Below, in pieces: positions 35,507 to 45,718 of a stretch of 64,000 nt of DNA (positions within the stretch are counted from its first letter, which is position 1; every line of letters begins with the position of its first letter). Origin of the DNA: Picosynechococcus sp. PCC 7003 (GTDB lineage: Bacteria > Cyanobacteriota > Cyanobacteriia > Cyanobacteriales > MRBY01). The translations under genes and the position numbers were made by a program. The notes beneath the pieces are model-generated. The model was given only the letters and a program-made list of their open reading frames with translations. It had not been told where the DNA came from and did no database searches. The stretch is taken from the NCBI RefSeq assembly GCF_001693255.1, contig NZ_CP016476.1, forward strand, positions 1 to 64,000, written 5' to 3'.

Positions 35507-38500
35507 TTAATCACTCTCGGCAACAATCATGTGCCGGGGGCGCTGGTCGGTAAATTTTTCGGAGGCATGGAGACTGATTCCGGTTGCGCCACTGCGATTC
35601 AAAATGACGACATCGAGCTGTCCACTGTTAAAGCGATTGACGATATCCAGTTTGGCTTGGGGACTGGTGTCTTTAGCAGAACGGAGGGCATAGGTCATTC
35701 CTTCATCGTTGTACTGGAGAATACTGCTGCGTCCCGTAATTTCATCGACGCGATAGCCCGCCTGTGCCAAGCGGTACTTCATGTAATCGATGGAGCTGAG
35801 GGGAATTTTGGAAAAATCAGCGTTAGCAAGGATTTCCTTGGCTTCTTCAAAGGCGGCGATCGCCTCTTCTCCCAACTGGTCAGCGGTCATCGGCATTCGG
35901 GTTCGTTTGCCGAGGTAGTCGGTAATAATGACATCGCGGGAACGTTCAAGATAACGGTTCAGCACATCGCCAAAGGTAATCTCAATGGCTTCCCCTGCCT
36001 CGATCCCCTGGTCTTTGGCATAACTGCCGATAAAGCTATCCATGGTATTAGACAGGGCAATTAAGGGTTTTTCGCCTCGCTCTAGGGCGGCGATCGCCTC
36101 TTGGACAGTCGCTTCCGCTTTTTGGGAAAGTAATCCCTGTTCAATGGCATTGTGCATGAGAGAAGTAAAATTTACCGACTGCACACTAGCCTGCCCAATG
36201 GAATTATCCTCGCTAAGACTCTTCGCTTCTGCCCTCACCTCTTTGCGCAATTCTTTCATTGCCTGGGCTTTGGTAATATCAAAGCGATCAATAGCCCGCA
36301 TTACAGCGGAAATATTGTCTGCTACTTCCTGATCCACGGGAACAGTCTTGGCATCGAAACTGATATTGTCGAAGCTCCGTTCCCGCCGCAGCATATTGCC
36401 CGCACTGACAAACTGGGTTGCCATCATCTGTTGGAGCGGAATTCCCCCTGCTTTTAGGGTATTTTCCAAGCGATACATGCTGTCTACCGCATGGATTGCA
36501 TCGGTTCCCCTAGCGTACAAATCCATCACGGCGGGATTTTTAGTGGCAGTGGCGGACATAAACACTGCACCAGCACTGAGATCTACTAATTCCCGCACAA
36601 ATTCGGCGCGGTTGGGAGCCTGTCCGGCATTCCAGGTTTCAGCTTGACTACCACCAGCTTCGTGGGCTTCATCGAAAATAAAAACCGAACGGTGGGCGAT
36701 CGCCCTCAAAAATTCTCGACGATAAGGCTCTTGATTACTCACCGTTTGTAGCTGGTTATAGGTGGTGAAGACTGCATCATAACTCCCTAGATCCATGCGT
36801 TTGGCGAGTTGGAACATTTCCGCTTCCTGACTCGCCTTGTCGCCTGTGGTTAGCACGGCTCCATTTTTCAAGGCAAGTCTTTCACCGTTATTAGTGATAA
36901 ATGGCGTGAGTCCACCATGACCGATATCCGCCAAATCTTCTAGCATCGCCGCATAGAGATTGGGTTTCTGGGTTACAAACACGGGAATATAACCCTGCCG
37001 TTTCGCATCAATGATATTGGCAGCACCAAAGCGTCCTTTGCCGTTGCCGGTCTGGTCGCCATTGAGGAAAATTTTGCCTTTATCCTTCTGGGCAAAGGCT
37101 AGAGCTAGGGCATCGATCTGCTCGGCATACAACACCCCAAACATCGCTGCTTTGGATTCATACCCCAACCTCGTCTGCACAAACTCGTCGAGATTGCCAT
37201 ATTCCGTTTCCAACTGATCCAGGGCTTTCTGGGCTGCTACCGCCATATTGGTGGGAATCAAGGTTTGCGGCGATCGCCCTTGGCTACGGGGTTGGTAGGG
37301 GATATTAAATTCTTCACTCATAATCTGAACTGCATCTATTGCATAGGTGTCCTGAGTTCCGACAGAAATTGGGAGATTGTCACTGCGTCGTGCTGTGCCA
37401 TCGCTTCGGGATTCGCTTCTAAACCGGCTAGATTCACGGGAAATTCCACCATTGAGTTGGTCGTCTGCCACCAGTCCAGCCATGTTGAATCGAATTCCAG
37501 CAGATTCACTGCCCAGTTCATCACCCAGTTGCTGATTTCGTCGGTGTCCTCTTTCTGATAGAGCAAAGGAGCCATTAAAAACGGATTGAGTTGCTGTAAT
37601 GTTTGCTCCAGATCCTGCTGCAAGCTCTTCACTTCCTTGTATTTTTCCAACCATTGGTGGCACATCCATTCCACCCGCACCTTCATCAATTCGAGATACA
37701 TTTGCCAGTCGAGGGTTGTTAGGTTGGCTGGAATCCGCACCATAAACAGCGCCTGATCCCCCTCCACTGAAGGAATCCACACTCGGTCGGCTGTTTGGTA
37801 CTCGCTGTAACTCGGCAATTGGATGGTGCTGGAGATAGTCATCGAGAAATCCTCGTAATTGGTTAAAACTGGTGTAAATTCTGGGCGGTTCCACGGCGGG
37901 TAAGGGTCGTTCTGATTGCCCTCTTCCAGCGATCTGAATGATGTCAATCGCCCAACCTGCCCCCTGTTTTCGATACAAATCACCGCTGATGGTGAAATGA
38001 TCAGTAACTTTATACTGCTGCTGCAAGATGTAGAAAAATCTTCTTGTTTCCAGACTGTTATAGGCTTCTGCCCGTTCCGCTGGGGTAATTTCTGGTTTGC
38101 CTCCCAAAATCAAAACTGCTCTACCATCGTCTTTCATCGCCTGCAACGAATGGAGGGCGATCGCCTGATCAATTTGGCTCGTTGTCCCTGTAGCACCGGC
38201 GAGGCGAAATCGTTTGCCCTTCACCCGACCAAACGGCGGATTCATGATCACCACATCATGCAATTTTTCCGGCAGATATACTGTTGCATCCTGCTCTGTC
38301 ACGGTAAACCCTTGGGTTCTCAATTGCTCTGCTCGTGCTGGATTCAGTTCATTGACTGTGCACTTTTCCGGTGCTGACCCCAGCAATAACACCCCATTTC
38401 CCGCCGTTGGTTCATAAATTGTTGAAGTCAGTTTTATCTCTGCTAAGATTGAGGTCAAGTATGCAATCGGTAAAGCTGTACTATAAGCTTGCTGTCTGAC

Positions 38501-38848
38501 ACTTGTTGATGAACGCACGCCCAAACGTGGTTGGCGATCATATAAATCTACTAGTAAATCAAATGCTGTGAGTGGTTCTTTTGCTTGAACGATTTCCCTT
38601 GCGACTTCCACCAATGACAGTTCCACAAGTTCGTCAATGACTTTTGCGCTCTGGGTGCCTGGCTTTATAGTGATGCCTAATTCCGCTTGAATCGCTTTTC
38701 TTGCTGCTGTGATTGAATAAAATTTGCCTCCTTGTCGCCACCAATTTGTTAAATAGCTTTTCAGTTGCATCCGTTCTAGATCTGTTTTTGTCACATCTTG
38801 ACCGTAGACTTGCCGCCATACCCTAACGAATATTTCTTGCCATGCCAC
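35507..38848 (-). pseudogene. Methylase-helicase fusion (strawberry-notch type), C-terminus cut by the IS
   Basis: The 1113-codon frame has an N-terminal adenine-methyltransferase-like domain (PTAGNGVLLLG at about residue 145, NPPF at about 203), a glycine- and serine-rich linker (about 340-500), and a helicase of the Sbno type: GDQTGNGKGRFG (about residue 598), FDEAHEAGG (about 722) and SATATKNP. The frame ends at SLHASEKFTDQRPRHMIVAESD just where the IS repeat begins, so several hundred helicase residues are missing. Full-length relatives are much longer. The linker overlaps another credible reading frame on the same strand. Confidence 0.8.
37336..37842 (-). CDS. Candidate overprinted 168-aa protein nested in the methylase-helicase linker
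   Basis: In the linker of the methylase-helicase gene, a second frame on the same strand runs 168 codons from an ATG at 37842. It is rich in tryptophan, leucine and charged helices (VEWMCHQWLEKYKEVKSL, ISNWVMNWAVNLLEF) and uses common codons, while the longer frame over the same bases is a glycine-, serine- and arginine-rich string with many GGA, CGA and AGA codons. It may be a real overlapping gene. I do not recognise its family. Confidence 0.5.
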   Translation of the reverse strand: MTISSTIQLPSYSEYQTADRVWIPSVEGDQALFMVRIPANLTTLDWQMYLELMKVRVEWMCHQWLEKYKEVKSLQQDLEQTLQQLNPFLMAPLLYQKEDTDEISNWVMNWAVNLLEFDSTWLDWWQTTNSMVEFPVNLAGLEANPEAMAQHDAVTISQFLSELRTPMQ

Positions 38849-39923
38849 TAGAATTTAATCTCTTCTATAGAATCTACGTCAGCGGCGACATGCTCATCTA
38901 TAGTGGCGTATTCTAGATGTTGATGCTGATCACAAAGCGCTCACTTCCTTATCCCGTTTTTTAGTTAGAGGATGCCTCTACTTTTCTCGTGAGTATCCTA
39001 AAGTTTATGTTCCACAGTATAAGCGCATCAAAGCGGGAACAAAAATGCTGGCATAGCAGTCAAGAAAATGTTTTAGGTATTTAATCGAGACATATTGAAG
39101 AATATGAGAGTTTACTCGCAAGATTGTTCTTTAGGATCAACTCTTGGGCTTTCGCAATTTTGCTGAGAAGAATTTTATGCAAATGTCCTACTATTCTTGC
39201 ATCCATAAAGCCACTGATTATACTACTGAAAGCTTACCCTCTATGGCTTTAGATAAATTGTTTTTGATCTCAAATTTCGCATTAGTCACCGTATATGTTT
39301 GCGATTAACGATTAACCTAATATCCCCTCTGTTTCAATACTATGCCATTTATCTGTTTGGAATATTCGTAGAATCACAGTATCGAGTATCGCAATTATGC
39401 ACAAATGTATATGCTTATTTTTTTGTTCCCTATTTTTATGAATTGTCATATTTTTTTACATCACACTATATTCTCTAGATCCGGGGTCTGCTTTTAACAT
39501 TATTTTAAGATTTAAAAATTGATTCTTGTTGTTTTGTCGAAATTGGGGTGTTTTTTTTAAAAGAGGTTCCAAAAATCTATTTTTTACGCTAAATTCTATT
39601 TATCCAGAGTTTCCAATTACACTACATGATTTTTGGGATTCCTGGTTTGATACTCAAACTTATGGAGGACTAAACTATTCTTTTACAATTCTTTGAGAAT
39701 AAAGCTTATTCATCGATTTAGGTTTTTAACTTACCTTAACCTAAACTCTTTATTTTCTGTTTATCTCACAACACAAAGACCCTCATCCATACAGCCTGGA
39801 AAACTTCTGGATAAGAGTCTTTATCTCGGCAAATTAAATACAAGTACTTCACTTGCCTGCTCTTATTATACTCGATGAGCGGGCGAAGTCCTTGAATTGC
39901 CATGCAATTTTAGGAATCTTTTC
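38849..39923. other. AT-rich stretch with one small coding remnant
   Basis: About 1.1 kb lacks credible intact genes and has no HIP1 site that I noticed. At 38904-39056 a frame without a start codes 50 residues (SLSRFLVRGCLYFSREYPKV) ending in a stop, which looks like a piece of a lost gene. The rest is AT-rich and precedes the secretion operon, so it may hold its promoter. Confidence 0.45.
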
Positions 39924-41102
39924 ATGTCTTCTTTTGCTCTTAAATCGGATTCTTCGTGCCTTTCTCTCTCCTGGGAATCTACCTGCCAACTCCTTCAGGA
40001 TGTTAAGCAACCCCATACTCGCCAGCGAGCGCTTGATTTACTGCTTCAAGCCCATGCTGATGATATTGCTGCGATGTGTCGCACTACTGCCTGGGCTAGG
40101 CAATGGGGCTTTGAAGATGCTTATCAAGAAGCAGTTACACACTTTTTTGAAACGGCTCTTCGCACTGATGATCCGGCTGAGTTAACGTCCTACTGGAATC
40201 TTCGAAATGCCGTCAGGAGAGAGGCTGCACGCAATCTTTATCCTATTTCTGTCAGTCCCCACTTTGCCCAAAAGTTACAGTCCTATTCTTTTTCCCGGGA
40301 CTTGGATGTACTCTATTTACCCCATGCTCATCCACCTTCTTTTGATGAGCTGGACTGGCACTTTTTACAGGCTTTATGTGAACCGTTTTTAACAAAACGT
40401 CAACAGTCAATTTTGACTTTCATCTGTCAGATTCCTGGAGAGGTGCCATCTATTTTGGAATTGGCTGATTATCTGCGTCTCTCTAAAGCTAGTGCACAAC
40501 GAGCTTGGAATTATTTTCAAAAGGTTTTTAAAGTGAATGTTGATTTAGTTCAGCATTTATATCGTTTTATCAACTTTGATTTCCTTCAGGCTTATTTTCC
40601 TCAACTCACACTTACTTTAGACCAATGTCAGCAGGGTAAAAATACAAGGAAACCTTTACGACAATTTTTAGATTTTCACTCACCCCTGGCATCTTTCAAG
40701 CGCCTTGCACTTCAGTATTCACAACCACTGATTGATCTTGGTTATCTTCTAGCTTCAGATTTTTCGTCGGATTTTGGCTTGGGATTTCGCACCATTTATT
40801 CTCGTTTATCACAAGGAAAATTCACTTTTCAATTATTCAAGTTAAATATGTTGAACGGGCAATTATGTTTTGATTTTCAGGATAGCCCAGATTTTTTCAT
40901 GGATCAGATTGGTGATTTGAACCATTCTAAACTACCTCAAATGAGCTTTTTGAAAACATTGATCTTGATCCATTTATTGCTCTTTCTAGACCGGATTCAT
41001 TGTCGAAATTTTTCATTAATTAATTTATGTCAACAATTTTTAGTTCGTTGTTTGACTCCTCTGAGGCGTACAAGGGGAAGTCCTCTTTGTTTAATTTCAT
41101 GA
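39924..41102 (+). CDS. Sigma-factor-like regulator at the head of the second secretion operon
   Basis: The 392-residue protein starts at ATG 39924, preceded by an AGGAA site. Residues about 50-110 resemble sigma region 2 (EDAYQEAVTHFFETAL, YWNLRNAVRREAARN), and a region 4-like helix-turn-helix follows (LTKRQQSILTFICQ to LADYLRLSKASAQRAWNYFQKVF, about 165-215). The C-terminal 170 residues are unlike sigma factors. It could direct transcription of the transfer genes that follow. An intact -10-binding core is not certain. Confidence 0.6.
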   Translation: MSSFALKSDSSCLSLSWESTCQLLQDVKQPHTRQRALDLLLQAHADDIAAMCRTTAWARQWGFEDAYQEAVTHFFETALRTDDPAELTSYWNLRNAVRREAARNLYPISVSPHFAQKLQSYSFSRDLDVLYLPHAHPPSFDELDWHFLQALCEPFLTKRQQSILTFICQIPGEVPSILELADYLRLSKASAQRAWNYFQKVFKVNVDLVQHLYRFINFDFLQAYFPQLTLTLDQCQQGKNTRKPLRQFLDFHSPLASFKRLALQYSQPLIDLGYLLASDFSSDFGLGFRTIYSRLSQGKFTFQLFKLNMLNGQLCFDFQDSPDFFMDQIGDLNHSKLPQMSFLKTLILIHLLLFLDRIHCRNFSLINLCQQFLVRCLTPLRRTRGSPLCLIS

Positions 41103-41169
41103 TTTCAATCTGCTTTTCTCATTTTTATTGTTACTGAATTTTTACCACTTGGGGTAAAGATAGTTTTCT

Positions 41170-42342
41170 ATGTTTTTGACGCTTCATCAAACAATTTATC
41201 ATGCTGTTCAACTTCATTGTTTCGATTGTTTTCGTTTGATGCCTTCTGTATGGCTGCGGCTTTATTGTCGGCTGTGTTGGCTCTTGCAATGGGCTTTTTT
41301 GGGCCTACTGATAGTTTTGAACTGCCGTCCCCTTCCACTTCTTGCCCAGTCTGGGGTTCCTTTTCCGGCAGGTACCGATGGAATTGCTGGGGATGCCACC
41401 CTTGATTCACAGATTTGGATTAGTGATCTTGCTGGTTCCTTCGATATCCTCTGGGACACTTATCTTTCTCTTGACTCGCCCTATTTCGCGATTTTGCTAC
41501 AGGCAACTTCCTATATTGTTGCTGTGGGTTTTCTCTCCTGGGCGATCGCCGCTGTTTATAAGTGGCAGGCTGCTAGTTACAAACAGTTTCCTTGGCAAAT
41601 GATCTACACCCCCCTTGTAGTGGTTTTGCTTTTTACCAATGGAGGTCAGCTGACTTTATTGGGTCTACAGGCTTACAAAAATCTGGTCTATGGGGCGAAT
41701 AATTATCTCCTTTCCCAAACCTACAACGGGGTCGCTGGGCGAGATTTAATCAAGAATGCCAATCTCCAGCAGGGTCTTAATCAGGCTTATCAGCAAAAAC
41801 GAGAATCTTGTTTTTCCCTCAGTGGTTTAGAACAGGAGCAATGCCTCGCTGAGGTTGATTCAGAAATGGATGCAGCGGCGGCAGAATTGGGGACTGACTC
41901 TACTTCGGGTTGGTCATTTCTGAATCCGGTTGGTCGCTTCTTCAATGATTTTACCCAGTTGGTGGTGACGGGTTTTCTCAGTTTCGTCGCAGGGACATTT
42001 CACATCATCATGGCCTATGCCCTTGCGGTTTGGGCTTCTTCTGCGCCCCTCTGGATTGCTATTTCTCTCTATCCGGCGGCAAAAAGTGGTCTGCAAATTT
42101 TTATCAGTGGGCTGTTTGCAGGGATGTTGAGTATTTGGATGTTCACTATTCTCCAGATTGCCCTCGCCAGTCAACAGAGCACGGCCCTTGGTTTTCACGG
42201 TTTGCTCTACCCGTTTTTAGGGGGATTAGTTAATCCTTTCCTTGCCCTTTTTGCAGGCAGTATGGGCTTTTCTGCTGTTTTTGCGGCCGCAGGGGCAGCT
42301 TTCACCACGAGTCTCAAGGCTGTTCATGGAGGGAAACGCTGA
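41170..42342 (+). CDS. VirB6/TrbL-like integral membrane protein
   Basis: The 390-residue protein has at least six hydrophobic stretches: about residues 25-50, 105-130, 140-155, 255-275, 280-305 and 310-385. A long soluble loop (about 160-250) lies between. Multi-span VirB6/TrbL proteins form the inner-membrane part of the secretion channel. The position, before VirB8- and VirB10-like genes, fits. Its stop codon overlaps the next start. Confidence 0.7.
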   Translation: MFLTLHQTIYHAVQLHCFDCFRLMPSVWLRLYCRLCWLLQWAFLGLLIVLNCRPLPLLAQSGVPFPAGTDGIAGDATLDSQIWISDLAGSFDILWDTYLSLDSPYFAILLQATSYIVAVGFLSWAIAAVYKWQAASYKQFPWQMIYTPLVVVLLFTNGGQLTLLGLQAYKNLVYGANNYLLSQTYNGVAGRDLIKNANLQQGLNQAYQQKRESCFSLSGLEQEQCLAEVDSEMDAAAAELGTDSTSGWSFLNPVGRFFNDFTQLVVTGFLSFVAGTFHIIMAYALAVWASSAPLWIAISLYPAAKSGLQIFISGLFAGMLSIWMFTILQIALASQQSTALGFHGLLYPFLGGLVNPFLALFAGSMGFSAVFAAAGAAFTTSLKAVHGGKR

Positions 42343-43091
42343 TGAAACTCTTACCCCAACGTTCTCCTAATTTTCTGCCCCTCTGTGTGGTTGCTGGTCT
42401 CGTTTTGGGTGGCTTGAATCTCTTGATCAGTCTCGGTGTGATGGGCACGGTGATTAGCCTCCTAAATCAACCTGCACCAAGGTTGGTAGAAACGGCTGAT
42501 GGGCTGACGCGTCATGTGGTTGCCCTAGACCATGCTGAACCAACCCCGGAATCAATTCGTCAGTTCGTGGCTTCGACCCTCTATAGCCTCTATGATTGGC
42601 GCGGCATTCTTCCCCCTGATGCACCGGAGGATCTGGGTTCGCCTCAGCCTGACCTTGGTGTGCCGATTTCTACGGGCAATGGTGAACTGAAAATTACAAC
42701 AGCGACCTGGCGGGCTGGGTTTCGGCTTAGTGATGGGATTCGCAAGGATATTCTCACGCAGATTGCACTTTTGACGCCCCAGGATATTTTTACGATGCAA
42801 CCCCGCACCCAGACAGCAATGACTTCTCCGGTGATTGGCGTGCCTCAAAAGGTAGAAGCAGATCTCTGGAAAGTTGACTACACAGGCCTCCTCATGGTTT
42901 TCGCGAATGGTGACAATTTAGGCGATCAAGTAGTACGTGAGCATGAAATTTATGTTCGGGTGATCGATCCCCTCGTTCCCGTTGATCAGGCGATTGACAA
43001 TCCCCAAATTTCTGACCTTCAGCGGGTTGTGATGGAAGAACGGCGTGCTGGTTTAGTGATTGAGTCTATGCCGGAACGCTTACGAAATTAA
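42342..43091 (+). CDS. VirB8/TraE-like bitopic membrane protein
   Basis: The 249-residue product has one N-terminal membrane span (about residues 12-36) and then a periplasmic-type domain. This layout and the gene order (after VirB6, before VirB10) match VirB8/TraE assembly factors, although the sequence itself shows no diagnostic motif. Its start overlaps the previous stop. Confidence 0.55.
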   Translation: MKLLPQRSPNFLPLCVVAGLVLGGLNLLISLGVMGTVISLLNQPAPRLVETADGLTRHVVALDHAEPTPESIRQFVASTLYSLYDWRGILPPDAPEDLGSPQPDLGVPISTGNGELKITTATWRAGFRLSDGIRKDILTQIALLTPQDIFTMQPRTQTAMTSPVIGVPQKVEADLWKVDYTGLLMVFANGDNLGDQVVREHEIYVRVIDPLVPVDQAIDNPQISDLQRVVMEERRAGLVIESMPERLRN

Positions 43092-43112
43092 GCAATTTAT
43101 TAAGAATGAATT

Positions 43113-44534
43113 ATGTCAGAAAATTTTCAGTCCTTAGACTTGGAACGTTGGGCTAATTTTGATTTTGAGACAGCAACCCCTGCTGAAAAGAGTCCGGCTT
43201 CTTTCGCGACGGATTATGCACCGTCTGATCTCTCCCAAAGTGACGTATCGGAACGTGATGCTACGACTGCGTTAGAGGATATTCCATCACTGCCACCCGC
43301 TTATCAGGAAGATTTAGAAATTGAGGTGGGTAAGGTACCTCTGTATAAACGTCCTCACCTGAAGGCGATCTTTTTTGGTTCCGGTGTTTTGCTGGTTTGT
43401 GCGCTCCTTGGGGCTGCTTTAACGCAGGGCAATAGTATTCAACTGGGCAATGCTAATCCAGAGGCGATCGCCCCTGATGTTGCTCTGGAGGAGGAAGAGG
43501 TTGATCCCGACCAGGCTAAGCTTGCGGAATTGGAGGGGGAGATTGCCTTTAGTTCCCTCAAAAATCGGGCGGCGCTCTTAGAAGAACAGCAAAAACAGCA
43601 AGTTCTCACAGGTCAATTGCAGGAACAATCCCAGCAATCAGAAGTTGCCCGAGCACCGCTGCCACCGATGGATTCAAGGACTTCGGTTTCCTCAACAGTA
43701 CCTAGTCCACCACCACGGCAAAATTTTATTCCGCCTGCCCCTACGCCGATGCGTGCGGTTCCGCCTATTCCGATTACACCCACTGCCTCTCTACCAACCT
43801 CCGCCCCGCCACCGAAACAAATGATGAGTTTTGGCGCGTTGCCGGAAAATTCGGTTCAGTCTGGGGTTTCATGGCCTCGTTCTGCGCCATCGTCTTCTTC
43901 TGTTGAGGAAACGATGCGGGATGATTCGATTTTGTTGGTGCAGCAGGAAACATCTTTTCTGCAAGGCGATCGCCAATTTTTAGTGGAAGGCGGTCAATCC
44001 CTCACTGGCACGGTGACGCAACAACTGATTGCAGCAGAGAAAGCAATTCTCCATATCCACACGACGGAAGCAATTTTGGGCCTGCCTGCGAATTCACGGC
44101 TGCTGGCGGAAATTATCCAGGTGATGGATGGCTATCTGGTGGCGGAGGTGCGGGCAATTCTCCAAGGCGATCGCCCAGCTATCTTACTACCTGCTGGCAC
44201 AATGACAGTTTCGGCTGCGAATGGACGGCTTTTGCAAGCCAAGACAGATCAAGGGTTTTTGCAGACTCCCCTTGGTCGGGCGTTATTGGGGGCGGGTCGA
44301 GGACTGGCGGATCAGTATATTAGCCGCTCAGAAACATTTTTCCAAACAGAATCAAGCACTTCCATCACAAAGGCTGGGGGAAATAAAGATTGGACGAGCC
44401 TTGGCAGTGCGGCCCTCAAGGGTTTAACAGATTCACTGCTGGCCGAACCGGATGCCGGATCAGCGGTGCAATTGATCCAGCCCAATACCTCTGTGCAGTT
44501 AACGATTCACGCTCCTTTTGTTCTTTCTTTATAA
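43113..44534 (+). CDS. VirB10/TrbI-like channel protein
   Basis: The 473-residue protein has a cytoplasmic N-terminus, a membrane span (about residues 88-108: AIFFGSGVLLVCALLGAAL), a proline-rich periplasmic stretch (about 190-260) and a C-terminal domain with the VirB10-like segment PANSRLLAEIIQVMDGYLVAEVRA. The span from inner membrane to outer channel is the typical VirB10 role. It would link ATP use inside to the channel outside. Confidence 0.7.
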   Translation: MSENFQSLDLERWANFDFETATPAEKSPASFATDYAPSDLSQSDVSERDATTALEDIPSLPPAYQEDLEIEVGKVPLYKRPHLKAIFFGSGVLLVCALLGAALTQGNSIQLGNANPEAIAPDVALEEEEVDPDQAKLAELEGEIAFSSLKNRAALLEEQQKQQVLTGQLQEQSQQSEVARAPLPPMDSRTSVSSTVPSPPPRQNFIPPAPTPMRAVPPIPITPTASLPTSAPPPKQMMSFGALPENSVQSGVSWPRSAPSSSSVEETMRDDSILLVQQETSFLQGDRQFLVEGGQSLTGTVTQQLIAAEKAILHIHTTEAILGLPANSRLLAEIIQVMDGYLVAEVRAILQGDRPAILLPAGTMTVSAANGRLLQAKTDQGFLQTPLGRALLGAGRGLADQYISRSETFFQTESSTSITKAGGNKDWTSLGSAALKGLTDSLLAEPDAGSAVQLIQPNTSVQLTIHAPFVLSL

Positions 44535-44545
44535 GGTTATTTTCG

Positions 44546-45718
44546 ATGAAATCTTTCGCAAAGCTTTCGATGTTGACACTGATTTTCGGACTGTGGGGGG
44601 AGCCTGTCTTGGCGCAAACCCAACGGATTTCATCCGAGGCAGCACAACGTCAGGTTCCTACCATTGCGCTCAAGGTCAACCAGGGAGTTAATCTCACCTT
44701 GCCAGATGGGGTTTTGGCCTATAAAGGCTGGCTGGATGATGGTTCGCTGATTCAACTCGATGGCGATCGCCCCTTCGAGCAGGGGGCGTCTATCCTGCAT
44801 TTGGTCGCTAATCAAGCAGGACAAGCCCAACTCAGCCTGGTGACCCGTGATGCAAATCAAGTGGAATCGCTCTATGTTTTTAAGCTGGTGGCAGGTTCCC
44901 AAGGCAATAGCATCGTCAATGTCACGGCCCACCCTATTAACACTACGCGAGCTTCAACGGCTCAAACTCTGAATGCGGCACAACAACTCCAACAGGGAGT
45001 TACTTTGGCGATTGAGCGACAGTTATTGGTAGAAAATTCGGAATTACATCGGGCGATTCAGGGGGCAATTGCCAAGGTTGACCAAGGCATGGCCATGGAA
45101 CAAGCGGCGACTACTTTCCAACTGGATCCCCGCACCCTCGCCCAGCTTTTCCACATGGGTCAAGGCGAATCTTTACCAAATAATCCCACGCGCCAGGAAC
45201 CACTATTAGTCAGAGTTGAGGGGGTTTCCGAAACTAATAATGCCGACGTTGAGGCCAGACTGACGGCTTTGGAAAATCAGGTGGAACGTTTAGATGGTCG
45301 CGTAGCCAGCTTGGATTCCCAGCAATCAGAATTTTTGGCACAATTGCAAACCCTAGACCAGCAGCAGGAAATTTTCGCCACCCTCCTGCAACGGCAAAAC
45401 CAGGTAGCCCAGCGTCTTGATTCACCAAAAAGTGACCCCATTACCCTGGCGATCAATAGAGTACAGCCTCCTAGAGCTGCTTCTGCTCCTCAGGTTTTAG
45501 ATCATCATCAGATTGCCAATGCGATCGCCAGAGGGCTAACAACCCATCCCGATACCCCCTACCGGAGTAGACTTTATCTGCGTTACCAAACGATGATTCG
45601 TAGTCTACGGCGTGGCTCTACCCTCTCCCAAGCAGCCCGCAGAAGTAATGTTCAACTCACCCATGTGAAATCGGTGCTGAAAAATGCGGGGGTTACACCG
45701 GAGGCGGTGGGGCTATGA
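44546..45718 (+). CDS. VirB9/TraK-like secreted protein with coiled coil and HTH-like tail
   Basis: The 390-residue protein starts at ATG 44546; its signal peptide ends near AQTQRIS. A beta-rich domain (about 30-130: VNLTLPDGVLAYKGWLDDGSLIQLD) is VirB9/TraK-like. A coiled coil with heptads (about 230-310: LTALENQVERLDGRVASLDSQ) follows. The last 50 residues form basic helices (TLSQAARRSNVQLTHVKSVLKNAG) that look like a helix-turn-helix, odd for a secreted protein. It lies between VirB10 and the M23 gene. Confidence 0.58.
   Translation: MKSFAKLSMLTLIFGLWGEPVLAQTQRISSEAAQRQVPTIALKVNQGVNLTLPDGVLAYKGWLDDGSLIQLDGDRPFEQGASILHLVANQAGQAQLSLVTRDANQVESLYVFKLVAGSQGNSIVNVTAHPINTTRASTAQTLNAAQQLQQGVTLAIERQLLVENSELHRAIQGAIAKVDQGMAMEQAATTFQLDPRTLAQLFHMGQGESLPNNPTRQEPLLVRVEGVSETNNADVEARLTALENQVERLDGRVASLDSQQSEFLAQLQTLDQQQEIFATLLQRQNQVAQRLDSPKSDPITLAINRVQPPRAASAPQVLDHHQIANAIARGLTTHPDTPYRSRLYLRYQTMIRSLRRGSTLSQAARRSNVQLTHVKSVLKNAGVTPEAVGL

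Larger units (their letters stand above)
32708..35518. mobile_element. ISKra4-like insertion sequence with resolvase, 2.8 kb
   Basis: The element is bounded by inverted repeats of 23 bases (32708-32730 and the reverse complement of 35496-35518), identical except for two bases: GAGAGTGATTAAAA, two variable bases, then GGGGGAA. It encodes a serine recombinase, a pRiA4b ORF-3-like protein and a frameshifted transposase. No clear target duplication is seen at the outer edges. Its right edge cuts a methylase-helicase gene. Confidence 0.72.
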
